From assembly GCA_027449005.1 (NCBI GenBank), contig DAIDML010000296.1, positions 1 through 7,192 of the forward strand: a DNA stretch of 7,192 nt, in the 5' to 3' direction. Both the position numbers and the translations under genes were made by a program. Source of the stretch: Erysipelotrichaceae bacterium. Its GTDB lineage: Bacteria > Bacillota_I > Bacilli_A > Erysipelotrichales > Erysipelotrichaceae. The notes below the pieces were generated by a model. The model was given only the letters and a program-made list of their open reading frames with translations, was not told the DNA's origin and did no database searches. This document shows, piece after piece, positions 1-5,523 of the stretch (positions are counted from its first letter, which is position 1; every line of letters begins with the position of its first letter).

Positions 1-65
1 ACATCCAACTGTGAAACCACAAGTAAACCCATTAAGAGGGAAAAAATAATGATTGCTTTTTTCAT
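1..65 (-). CDS. N-terminus of a secreted or membrane protein (partial, runs off the window)
   Basis: Only the first 21 codons are present, read from the ATG at 65 toward base 1: MKKAIIIFSLLMGLLVVSQLDV. Two lysines followed by a strongly hydrophobic stretch look like a signal peptide or a first membrane helix. No lipobox cysteine appears in the visible part. The start is supported by AAAGGAG at 70-76, four bases before the ATG, the same spacing used by other genes in this window. It lies downstream of the terminator of the lysine-importer operon on the same strand, so it is probably a separate unit, although I found no convincing promoter in the gap. The function cannot be inferred. Confidence 0.6.
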   Translation of the reverse strand, partial: MKKAIIIFSLLMGLLVVSQLD

Positions 66-147
66 AATTCTCCTTTAGTCATACGACATGATTATTGTCT
101 CAAAAAAGCGAAAACAAGATTACGAAAAACTGTGGCAAAAATGAATG

Positions 148-175
148 AAAAAAGACGCAAGTTACATTGCGTCTT
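148..175 (-). terminator. Rho-independent terminator of the lysine ABC operon
   Basis: On the minus strand GACGCAA and TTGCGTC (154-160 and 167-173) form a 7-bp stem around a 6-base loop, extended by A-T pairs and followed by six T residues (plus-strand A run 148-153). The stem begins at the ATPase stop codon (174-176), so the operon ends immediately after its last gene. Confidence 0.9.
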
Positions 176-899
176 AACCAAGAACAATCCGTGATAGAAA
201 AGCTTTGGTTCTTTCTTGAGTTGGATTGTTGAACAGAATAGAAGGGTGTGCAGCTTCAACCACAACACCTTGATCCATGAAAACCACCTTATCAGCCACA
301 TCTTTCGCAAAACTCATTTCATGGGTGACGATAAGCATGGTTAATCCTGATTGAGCTAAGGCTTTAATGACGTCCAACACTTCACCAACAAGCTCTGGAT
401 CTAGAGCTGATGTTGGTTCATCAAGCAATAAGATCTTAGGATTCATGCATAATGCTCGTGCAATGGCAACACGTTGCTTTTGACCACCTGAAAGTTTAGT
501 GACATTCATTTGCGCAAAATCAAGCATTCCAACTTTCTTTAAATTTTCAAGAGCAATCGCTTCAGCTTCTTTAACAGAACGCTTTAACACTTTAATTTGA
601 GCTAAGGTACAGTTCTTTAACACATTCAAATGAGGAAATAAATTGAATGATTGAAAGATCATACCCACTTTAGCTCTGTATTCATCAATATTGAAGGAAG
701 CTGTGATGTCGACCTCATCCACAATGATTTTGCCACTGTTAGGCGTTTCAAGTAGATTAACACAGCGAAGTAGGGTACTTTTACCAGAACCTGATGCTCC
801 AATCAAAGCAACCACTTCACCTTCACTGACATTCATACTAATGTCATGAAGCACTTCTTGTTGACCAAATGATTTTGAGAGGTTTTTTATTTCAATCAT
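174..899 (-). CDS. Amino-acid (probable lysine) ABC importer, ATP-binding protein
   Basis: This is a 241-residue ATPase of the GlnQ/HisP type that powers a polar amino-acid importer from the cytoplasmic face. All nucleotide-binding motifs are visible: Walker [10 protein letters not shown] (34-42), Q-loop Gln83, signature LSGGQKQR (136-143), Walker B ILLLDEP (156-162) with catalytic Glu161, the D-loop SALD and switch His193. The length is normal for the family. It is the last gene of the minus-strand operon and its ATG overlaps the permease TGA (ATGA), so the two are translationally coupled; GGAGGT at 905-910 is its ribosome binding site, inside the end of the permease gene. The lysine assignment comes only from the operon's riboswitch; the ATPase itself does not show substrate specificity. 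Confidence 0.95.
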   Translation of the reverse strand: MIEIKNLSKSFGQQEVLHDISMNVSEGEVVALIGASGSGKSTLLRCVNLLETPNSGKIIVDEVDITASFNIDEYRAKVGMIFQSFNLFPHLNVLKNCTLAQIKVLKRSVKEAEAIALENLKKVGMLDFAQMNVTKLSGGQKQRVAIARALCMNPKILLLDEPTSALDPELVGEVLDVIKALAQSGLTMLIVTHEMSFAKDVADKVVFMDQGVVVEAAHPSILFNNPTQERTKAFLSRIVLG

Positions 900-1684
900 G
901 ATTGACCTCCTTTACGTTTAAATCCAAAAAAGTTATTGGCTGAAGAGCTTGATGCTCCAACAAGTCCTTCGGGAGTGTCTAGTTTCTTCTCAACAAGGCG
1001 TAAGAGTTGAGTTGTTGTAAAGGTGAGTGTCAGATAGATTAGAGCAGTAATGAGGAAGGTGTCTCTGAATCTAAACACAATGCCAGCTACTGCAGTTGAT
1101 TGAAAATACAACTCACTTACCCCAATGACGTTAAGGACAGCACTGTCTTTGATGTTGACGACAAACTCATTACCAATGGCAGGAAAGGCATTTTTGATGG
1201 CTTGAGGTAAGATTACAAACACCATGGTTAAAAGATGATTCATCCCTAAAGAACGAGAAGCTTCATATTGTCCTTTATCAATTGACTGGATTCCAGCACG
1301 AATGATTTCGGCCATGTATGCCCCTGTATTGATTGAAACAATAACGACCCCAGCAACCAGTGGTGTCCAACCAATAATGGGTCTTAGTCCATGGTATAAA
1401 AAGATGGCTTGTACAATCATTGGGGTTCCTCTGAACACTTCAATGTAAATATTGGCAATGAGTTTTAGTAACGTCTTAACAAGTTTTGTTATAACGTTGT
1501 CTTTTTTCTCAATTTTCAATTGCTTTAATGATGCAAAGAATAAACCAATAAATAAACCTATAATCGTGGCACTTAATGAGATAAGCAGTGTGTTTCGAAC
1601 TCCGAACCAAAACAAAGGTGCATATCGCTCATAAATGCCTAAAGCCCCACCGATTAAATCAGGGGGCAATGGAGCACGATTCAT
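896..1684 (-). CDS. Amino-acid (probable lysine) ABC importer, permease
   Basis: This is a 262-residue inner-membrane permease of the HisM/GlnP family (BPD_transp_1 fold). A first membrane segment spans roughly residues 25-52. The family motif RGTP is at 85-88, and the cytoplasmic EAA loop that contacts the ATPase is EASRSLG (141-147), preceded by [11 protein letters not shown] and followed by VILPQA. Further hydrophobic segments lie near 103-123, 151-172 and 208-225. The C-terminal tail is hydrophilic and serine-rich (SSSS near 246-249). A single permease gene implies a homodimer. Its ATG shares one base with the stop of the binding-protein gene (TAATG). No Shine-Dalgarno sequence is visible before it, so translation probably depends on coupling to the upstream gene. 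Substrate is inferred from the riboswitch. Confidence 0.93.
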   Translation of the reverse strand: MNRAPLPPDLIGGALGIYERYAPLFWFGVRNTLLISLSATIIGLFIGLFFASLKQLKIEKKDNVITKLVKTLLKLIANIYIEVFRGTPMIVQAIFLYHGLRPIIGWTPLVAGVVIVSINTGAYMAEIIRAGIQSIDKGQYEASRSLGMNHLLTMVFVILPQAIKNAFPAIGNEFVVNIKDSAVLNVIGVSELYFQSTAVAGIVFRFRDTFLITALIYLTLTFTTTQLLRLVEKKLDTPEGLVGASSSSANNFFGFKRKGGQS

Positions 1685-2490
1685 TATTCAGGCTGTCTTG
1701 CGATTGCATCAGCCATCCATGTATCACGTTGTTCGGAGCTAATGGTAGCTAGGATAGCGTTAATGCTTGCAAGAAGTTCTGTATCACTTTGTCTTAAAGC
1801 CACTGAAACCGTGGTGTCTTCAAAGGATGTTTGAAAGCCTTGACCTTCTTCAAATCGAATAATGGTTAAATCTGGATTGTTTCTTACGATAGAAATCGCA
1901 ACGGGTGCTTCAGAGACGAGAGCATCAGCTTCTAAAGACATCACTGAGTTAACTAACAATGGGAATGTAGCTAAAGGTGTCATGTGTGTCACACTAGGAA
2001 TTTGAGGGACTAGAGTATCATGGAAAGTGCCACGTTGTGCCACAACTTTAGATCCAGTGAAATCACTTAATTGTGTTGCGGAAGCAAACGTTGAGTCTTT
2101 TCTTACCACAAGCACCATGTCACTGGCGTAATACGGTGTAGTGAAGGCAACACGTTGACGACGTTCAGCAGTATCTGTCATTCCAGCAACAATCATGTCA
2201 ATTTCACCAGACGCTAGTGCAGGTTCTAAACCTTCCCAAGCTATTTGCTTAACGATGAGGGTTTTACCTAACTCAGATGCAATTGTTGATGCAACTGTAA
2301 TGTCATAACCATCACAAAATCCAATGTTGCCTTCAATTTTGACTGAGGTATCAGTATCTTCAAGTTGTGTCCAGTTGAATGGAGCATAATCGCATTCAAG
2401 ACCAACAATAATGGTTTCTTCATTTGAAGTTGACGGTGCGCAAGCAGCTAATGCGACTAAAGCAGTGATAAGTACCAAGAATTTTTTCAT
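1684..2490 (-). CDS. Amino-acid (probable lysine) ABC importer, lipoprotein substrate-binding protein
   Basis: This is a 268-residue extracellular solute-binding protein (SBP_bac_3 type) that captures the amino acid and delivers it to the permease. The N-terminus is a lipoprotein signal peptide with lipobox LAAC, so Cys17 would be lipidated. Family landmarks are the strand VGLECDYAPFNW (29-40), GYDI (61-64), GLEPALASGEIDMIVAGMT and the ERRQRVAFTTPYY segment (109-121) that in this family holds the carboxylate-binding arginine. I chose the ATG at 2490 over one ten codons upstream (2520) because AGGAGG at 2495-2500 fits it perfectly and the earlier ATG lies in the leader terminator. Cys33 and Cys59 are extra cysteines in the mature domain. 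First gene of the operon; expression is set by the lysine riboswitch upstream. Confidence 0.93.
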   Translation of the reverse strand: MKKFLVLITALVALAACAPSTSNEETIIVGLECDYAPFNWTQLEDTDTSVKIEGNIGFCDGYDITVASTIASELGKTLIVKQIAWEGLEPALASGEIDMIVAGMTDTAERRQRVAFTTPYYASDMVLVVRKDSTFASATQLSDFTGSKVVAQRGTFHDTLVPQIPSVTHMTPLATFPLLVNSVMSLEADALVSEAPVAISIVRNNPDLTIIRFEEGQGFQTSFEDTTVSVALRQSDTELLASINAILATISSEQRDTWMADAIARQPE

Positions 2491-2494
2491 AATT

Positions 2495-2500
2495 CCTCCT
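2495..2500 (-). promoter_or_regulatory. Ribosome binding site that fixes the binding-protein start
   Basis: AGGAGG on the minus strand, followed by AATT and then the ATG at 2490. It shows that the longer frame starting at 2520 is not the real gene start. Confidence 0.9.
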
Positions 2501-2505
2501 AAAAC

Positions 2506-2529
2506 AAAAAAATCGTGCAAGAGCCACGA
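2506..2529 (-). terminator. Leader (riboswitch-controlled) intrinsic terminator
   Basis: On the minus strand TCGTG and CACGA (2525-2529 and 2513-2517) pair around a 7-base loop and are followed directly by seven T residues (2506-2512). The stem is short (5 bp). It sits between the L-box aptamer and the binding-protein ribosome binding site, where a lysine riboswitch expression platform belongs. The only antiterminator pairing I can see is a weak one between AAGAG (2551-2555) and CTCTT in the terminator loop. Confidence 0.7.
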
Positions 2530-2540
2530 CCAACAGTCAA

Positions 2541-2700
2541 GTGATAGCGCCTCTTCTTTCGAAGGAGTGTTGCATGTCTTTCATACAACCCCATGATAAT
2601 CATATGCCTATGGTTATCATTCGGCGATGGTTACCTTTCGTAAGTGTCAACGTCTGCCGACTCGACTTACTACTCATTTGCATCGCTACCTCTAAGATTT
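2541..2700 (-). promoter_or_regulatory. Lysine riboswitch (L box) aptamer
   Basis: Read on the minus strand, this leader has the conserved blocks of the lysine riboswitch in order: AGAGG near the 5' end, GATGCAAATGAGTAG, then GAAAGG, CATCGCCGAA, GGGG, and AGAGGCGCTATC at the 3' end. The expected helices can be drawn: P2 GCGATG/CATCGC (2681-2686 with 2624-2629) extended by GTAAGT/ACTTAC, P3 ATGATAA/TTATCAT, P4 GTTGTATG/CATGCAAC, and P5 CTC(C)TTC-GAAA-GAAGAG. The closing P1 helix is short (GGTAG/CTATC) and partly competes with P2. In this family lysine binding favours the downstream terminator, so high lysine should turn off the importer genes. Identification rests on recognising conserved blocks and pairings by eye. 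Confidence 0.9.
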
Positions 2701-2712
2701 AAATGTGAGTAA

Positions 2713-2741
2713 AGTATAAAAGAGTTCGATAGTGATGTCAA
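2713..2741 (-). promoter_or_regulatory. Promoter of the lysine riboswitch/ABC operon
   Basis: Minus-strand TTGACA (2736-2741) and TATACT (2713-2718) are separated by exactly 17 bases, a near-consensus housekeeping sigma promoter. Transcription should start near 2706, just before the aptamer. It diverges from the truB promoter about 30 bp away. Confidence 0.9.
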
Positions 2742-2768
2742 GTCTTTGATGCTTTAAAAGATTTTCTT

Positions 2769-2777
2769 TGGTATAAT
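2769..2777 (+). promoter_or_regulatory. Extended -10 promoter of truB-ribF
   Basis: TGGTATAAT matches the extended -10 consensus (TGn before TATAAT at 2772-2777). No good -35 sits at the normal distance (TTGATG at 2746-2751 is 20 bases away), which is common for extended -10 promoters. The expected start point, about seven bases after the -10 box, coincides with the truB ATG at 2784. Confidence 0.75.
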
Positions 2778-2783
2778 AAGCAC

Positions 2784-3641
2784 ATGAAATCGATTCACGG
2801 TGTACTCGCCATTAATAAACCCTCTGGAATGACAAGCTTTGATGTCTGTCACCAGATTAAAAAGATAACGAAATCAAAAGTAGGTCATACCGGTACCTTA
2901 GATCCAGATGCAACAGGAGTGCTCTTAGTTTGTGTTGGATCTACCACGAAGTATGTTCCTTTTTTGATGGGACAATCTAAAGTGTATGAATCCATTCTTC
3001 ATTTAGGCTTGCATACCCATTCTTTGGATACCACAGGTCAAATCCTTGAAAAAGCAGATATTCAACCTCATAGCATTGAAGAATGGCGTGAACTGGTTGC
3101 ATCCATGGTAGGAACCCATCAATTACCAGTACCTCAAGTTTCAGCAATTAAAGTGGATGGTGAGCGTTTATATAAACAAACAGACATTGATCCCTCTTTG
3201 CTTCCAATCAAGACAATGAAAGTGTATGATGCATCATTGATTCAAGTTAATGATGATCAAATCAAACTTCGTATGCATGTCAGCAGTGGAAGTTACATCC
3301 GTTCACTCAATGTTGAACTAGCAAGAAGATCACACAATCTTGGAACAACTTCTTCCATTGTTCGCACACACAATGGACAAGTATCCGTTGAACAGGCACA
3401 AACTATGCCTACAAGTGTTGATGACCTTCATTTCTTGAATCCTAAAACTTTGTTTGAAACATTCCCATGCATCACTTTAGATGACATTACACCCATTCTG
3501 CATGGTAAAATAATAGAACTTGATTATGAAGAACCCTTAGTGTGTGTGTTAAAGCATGATTTACCTTTTGCGATGTTAGAGAAGTGCGATAGTGGCTATA
3601 AAGTGAAACGAGGATTATGGTATGAAGACGTTTGTGATTAA
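2784..3641 (+). CDS. truB: tRNA pseudouridine(55) synthase TruB
   Basis: This 285-residue cytoplasmic enzyme converts U55 in the T-loop of tRNAs to pseudouridine. The N-terminus GVLAINKPSGMTSFDV and the catalytic motif GHTGTLDPDATGVL (34-47) are typical, with catalytic Asp40. Tyr68 in KVYE matches the tyrosine that stacks on the target base, and SGSYIRSL carries the later conserved Tyr/Arg. The region after SAIKVDGERLY is divergent: the usual Tyr of YSAIK is Val, and the AR-x-G segment after LYEY is replaced by KQTDID. The start agrees with the family N-terminus, but there is no ribosome binding site and the -10 box is six bases upstream, so the mRNA is probably leaderless. It overlaps ribF by 20 bases, the common truB-ribF arrangement. 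Confidence 0.95.
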   Translation: MKSIHGVLAINKPSGMTSFDVCHQIKKITKSKVGHTGTLDPDATGVLLVCVGSTTKYVPFLMGQSKVYESILHLGLHTHSLDTTGQILEKADIQPHSIEEWRELVASMVGTHQLPVPQVSAIKVDGERLYKQTDIDPSLLPIKTMKVYDASLIQVNDDQIKLRMHVSSGSYIRSLNVELARRSHNLGTTSSIVRTHNGQVSVEQAQTMPTSVDDLHFLNPKTLFETFPCITLDDITPILHGKIIELDYEEPLVCVLKHDLPFAMLEKCDSGYKVKRGLWYEDVCD

Positions 3642-4542
3642 TGATCAGCAATTACCCAATGAATGCAATGATTTTGTCGCTTGCATTGGTTTTTTTGATG
3701 GACTACATTTAGGACATCAAGCTTTAATTCAAAAGACAAAAGCCATTGCAAATGAGAAGGGGATTAAATCTGGAATGATCACGTTCTTTCCTCATCCCTC
3801 ATCCGTACTTCAACATAAACAAGTGATGTATCTTACACCGACCTACTTAAAAACTCAACTGTTGGAATCCTATGGTTTAGATTACTTGATTATCGTTAAC
3901 TTTACGCAAGAATTTTCTAAACAATCTGGAGCAGCCTTTATCGAATCCATTTTATGTCAACTTCCTTTAAAGCATCTTGTGGTTGGATTTGATTTTAGAT
4001 TTGGTTACCAAGGCAAAGGGGATGTTCATTTATTGACTCAATCTCAAGAATGTTTTGAAGTCAGTGTGATTGAACAAGTAGGGGATGATGTGAATAAGAT
4101 TTCCAGTACCCTCATTAAATCTCTCATCTCACATGGTGATGTTGCGCTAGCGCACCATTACTTAACACGACCTCATCAGGTGCGTGGTCAAGTCATTCAA
4201 GGCAACCAAAGAGGAAGAACCATCGGTTATCCTACCGCCAACATTGATGTCTATGATGATGTGATCATTCCTTTAAAAGGAGTGTATGTCGCGCAAGTGA
4301 CTCACAATCATCACACGTATCCAGCCATGGTCAATATTGGACATAATCCAACCTTTAATGCCAAACATGATGTTTCCATTGAAGCCTACATTCTTGATTT
4401 TAATGAAACCATCTATGGCCATACGATAACCATCCATTTCTTAGATCGACTCAGAGATGAGAAAAAATTCAATTCTATACAAGAACTCATTGATCAATTG
4501 AACGAAGATAAGCAAAAAACCCTTGATTTCTTTAAAATGTAA
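3622..4542 (+). CDS. ribF: Bifunctional riboflavin kinase / FMN adenylyltransferase (FAD synthetase)
   Basis: This 306-residue cytoplasmic enzyme phosphorylates riboflavin to FMN and then adenylylates FMN to FAD. The N-terminal adenylyltransferase domain shows GFFDGLHLGH (23-32), FPHPSSVL (56-63), GFDFRFGYQGKGD (122-134) and ISST (160-163). The C-terminal flavokinase domain shows GRTIGYPTAN (198-207), NPTF (242-245) and LRDEKKF (277-283) with the presumed catalytic Glu280. Length is normal. The ATG at 3622 lies inside the end of truB (20-base overlap) with only a weak GAGG (3610-3613) before it, so coupled translation is likely. No FMN riboswitch precedes it; expression should follow the truB promoter. 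Confidence 0.97.
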   Translation: MKTFVINDQQLPNECNDFVACIGFFDGLHLGHQALIQKTKAIANEKGIKSGMITFFPHPSSVLQHKQVMYLTPTYLKTQLLESYGLDYLIIVNFTQEFSKQSGAAFIESILCQLPLKHLVVGFDFRFGYQGKGDVHLLTQSQECFEVSVIEQVGDDVNKISSTLIKSLISHGDVALAHHYLTRPHQVRGQVIQGNQRGRTIGYPTANIDVYDDVIIPLKGVYVAQVTHNHHTYPAMVNIGHNPTFNAKHDVSIEAYILDFNETIYGHTITIHFLDRLRDEKKFNSIQELIDQLNEDKQKTLDFFKM

Positions 4543-4567
4543 GAGATTTCATTAAAAAAGGTTGAAA

Positions 4568-4599
4568 AAAGATGCAAAAAGGCTTGCATCTTTGTTTTT
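4568..4599 (+). terminator. Rho-independent terminator of truB-ribF
   Basis: AAAGATGCAA (4568-4577) pairs perfectly with TTGCATCTTT (4584-4593) around a 6-base loop, a 10-bp stem followed by GTTTTT. It begins 26 bases after the ribF stop. Its 3' arm also contains the -35 box of the next promoter. Confidence 0.9.
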
Positions 4600-4611
4600 C
4601 TTGGGTATAAT
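4584..4611 (+). promoter_or_regulatory. Promoter of the T-box/ABC importer operon
   Basis: TTGCAT (4584-4589) and a perfect TATAAT (4606-4611) are 16 bases apart. The expected start is near 4618, just before T-box stem I. The -35 box lies inside the ribF terminator stem. Confidence 0.8.
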
Positions 4612-4620
4612 AACTACATT

Positions 4621-4842
4621 ACATTGAAAAAGAGTAGTAGTGAGAACGTTTCATAGTAGCGACTTGTGATTTGGTGAAAGACAAGATGAAAACACTCATG
4701 AACGTGCTTTGGAGTAAGAGAAGGGAAAATCTTCTCTCGCAGACTTCAGCGTTATGAAGAAGTGTTGATTAACATAGTTGGTTAATCAAAATTAAGGTGG
4801 TACCACGATTCAAGTCGTCCTTTGTCCAAGGATGGCTTTTTT
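4621..4842 (+). promoter_or_regulatory. T-box leader RNA, probable tRNA-Arg specificity
   Basis: Stem I carries AGTA-box repeats (4633-4639) opposite GAACGTG (4700-4706), helices AAAG/CTTT and GTGAG/CTCAT around that loop, TTTCAT/ATGAAA, and an apical TTGGTGAAAG region. Stem II is AGAGAAG/CTTCTCT (4717-4723, 4731-4737), and a further 9-bp hairpin TTGATTAAC/GTTAATCAA lies at 4765-4789. The T-box core AAGGTGGTACCACG (4794-4807) can form the antiterminator: AAGG/CCTT, a UGGUACC bulge and ACGA/TCGT. The UGGU would pair with a tRNA ending ACCA. If the codon is the triplet between GAA and the purine next to the lower helix, it is CGT (4703-4705), arginine; GTG (valine) one base later fits less well. 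Uncharged tRNA should turn on the importer genes. Confidence 0.93.
4814..4842 (+). terminator. T-box leader terminator
   Basis: GTCGTCCTT (4814-4822) pairs with AAGGATGGC (4828-4836) with two G-U pairs and a UGUCC loop, followed by six T residues (4837-4842). Its 5' arm contains the TCGT and CCTT segments needed by the antiterminator, so the two structures exclude each other as expected for T-box control. Confidence 0.93.
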
Positions 4843-4860
4843 AGTTTCACGGAGGTTAAA

Positions 4861-5523
4861 ATGAACATCGATTTCACACGCATTATTCCACGTATACCTT
4901 ATTTACTTCAAGGTGTGCAAGTCACATTAACCATTGCGTTAGTGGCTGCGCTCATTGGATCTGTATTAGGGTTCATTATTTCTTTGATAACCAGTAAAAA
5001 AGGTTTACTTGGTAGAGTATTGTTTCTCTTTGTGGATTTCTTCAGAGGAACACCACTTTACTTCCAACTCTTTTTCTATCATTATGGACTCCCTCAAGTC
5101 ATACCAGGCTTTCTACCTACAGCCTACCACAGTGCATTCGTTATCTTTTCAATCAACTCTGCAGCCTATCTTTCTGAAATCTTCAGAGCAGGAATTCAAT
5201 CCATTGATAAAGGTCAAATCGAAGCAGCAAAAGCGTTAAATATTTCGACTTGGGACATTGTGACTGGAATCATCATTCCTATTGGTGCTAAGAATGTATT
5301 GCCTGCCATCATCAATGAGTTTATTACATTGATTAAAGAAACATCAGTAGCCGCTGTGATTTCAGTCAATGAAATCATGCGTCGTCATACGATTGTAGCG
5401 GGAACGACATTCAGAGCCTTTGAGAGTCTAATTATTGTTGGTTTAATTTACTACACCTTAACTAAAACATTGTCCATTGCAGGTAAGGTTGTTGAAAGGA
5501 AGTTACGATATGATTTACGTTAA
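4861..5523 (+). CDS. Amino-acid (probable arginine) ABC importer, permease
   Basis: This is a 220-residue membrane permease of the HisM/GlnP family. A first membrane segment lies at about 15-43, RGTP at 62-65, a second segment near 88-104, the cytoplasmic EAA loop EAAKALN at 121-127 followed by GIIIP, and a last segment near 187-203. It shares the string [11 protein letters not shown] with the permease of the minus-strand operon, marking them as paralogues. The start is the ATG at 4861, preceded by GGAGG at 4851-4855; a longer frame from TTG at 4822 would begin inside the leader terminator and is not used. One permease gene implies a homodimer. It is the first gene of the T-box operon; arginine is inferred from the specifier codon, not from the protein. 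Confidence 0.93.
   Translation: MNIDFTRIIPRIPYLLQGVQVTLTIALVAALIGSVLGFIISLITSKKGLLGRVLFLFVDFFRGTPLYFQLFFYHYGLPQVIPGFLPTAYHSAFVIFSINSAAYLSEIFRAGIQSIDKGQIEAAKALNISTWDIVTGIIIPIGAKNVLPAIINEFITLIKETSVAAVISVNEIMRRHTIVAGTTFRAFESLIIVGLIYYTLTKTLSIAGKVVERKLRYDLR

Noticed and set aside
92..310. 72-codon open frame on the plus strand
   Set aside because: It lies opposite the C-terminal end of the ATPase gene and its terminator, has no ribosome binding site, and its low-complexity hydrophobic translation resembles nothing I recognise; a shadow frame.
2491..2520. Longer start (ATG at 2520) for the minus-strand binding protein
   Set aside because: It would begin inside the leader terminator and add ten residues before a perfect lipoprotein signal peptide; the AGGAGG at 2495-2500 selects the ATG at 2490.
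3400..3660. FMN riboswitch before ribF
   Set aside because: ribF starts inside truB and none of the conserved FMN-aptamer blocks is present.
4822..4860. TTG start at 4822 for the plus-strand permease
   Set aside because: It lies in the T-box terminator and lacks a ribosome binding site, while GGAGG followed by ATG at 4861 is a clear start.
5477..5509. Earlier in-frame start for the plus-strand ATPase
   Set aside because: GlnQ-type ATPases start two or three residues before the first strand, as with MIYVNQL at 5510, which also has a well-spaced AAAGGAAG.
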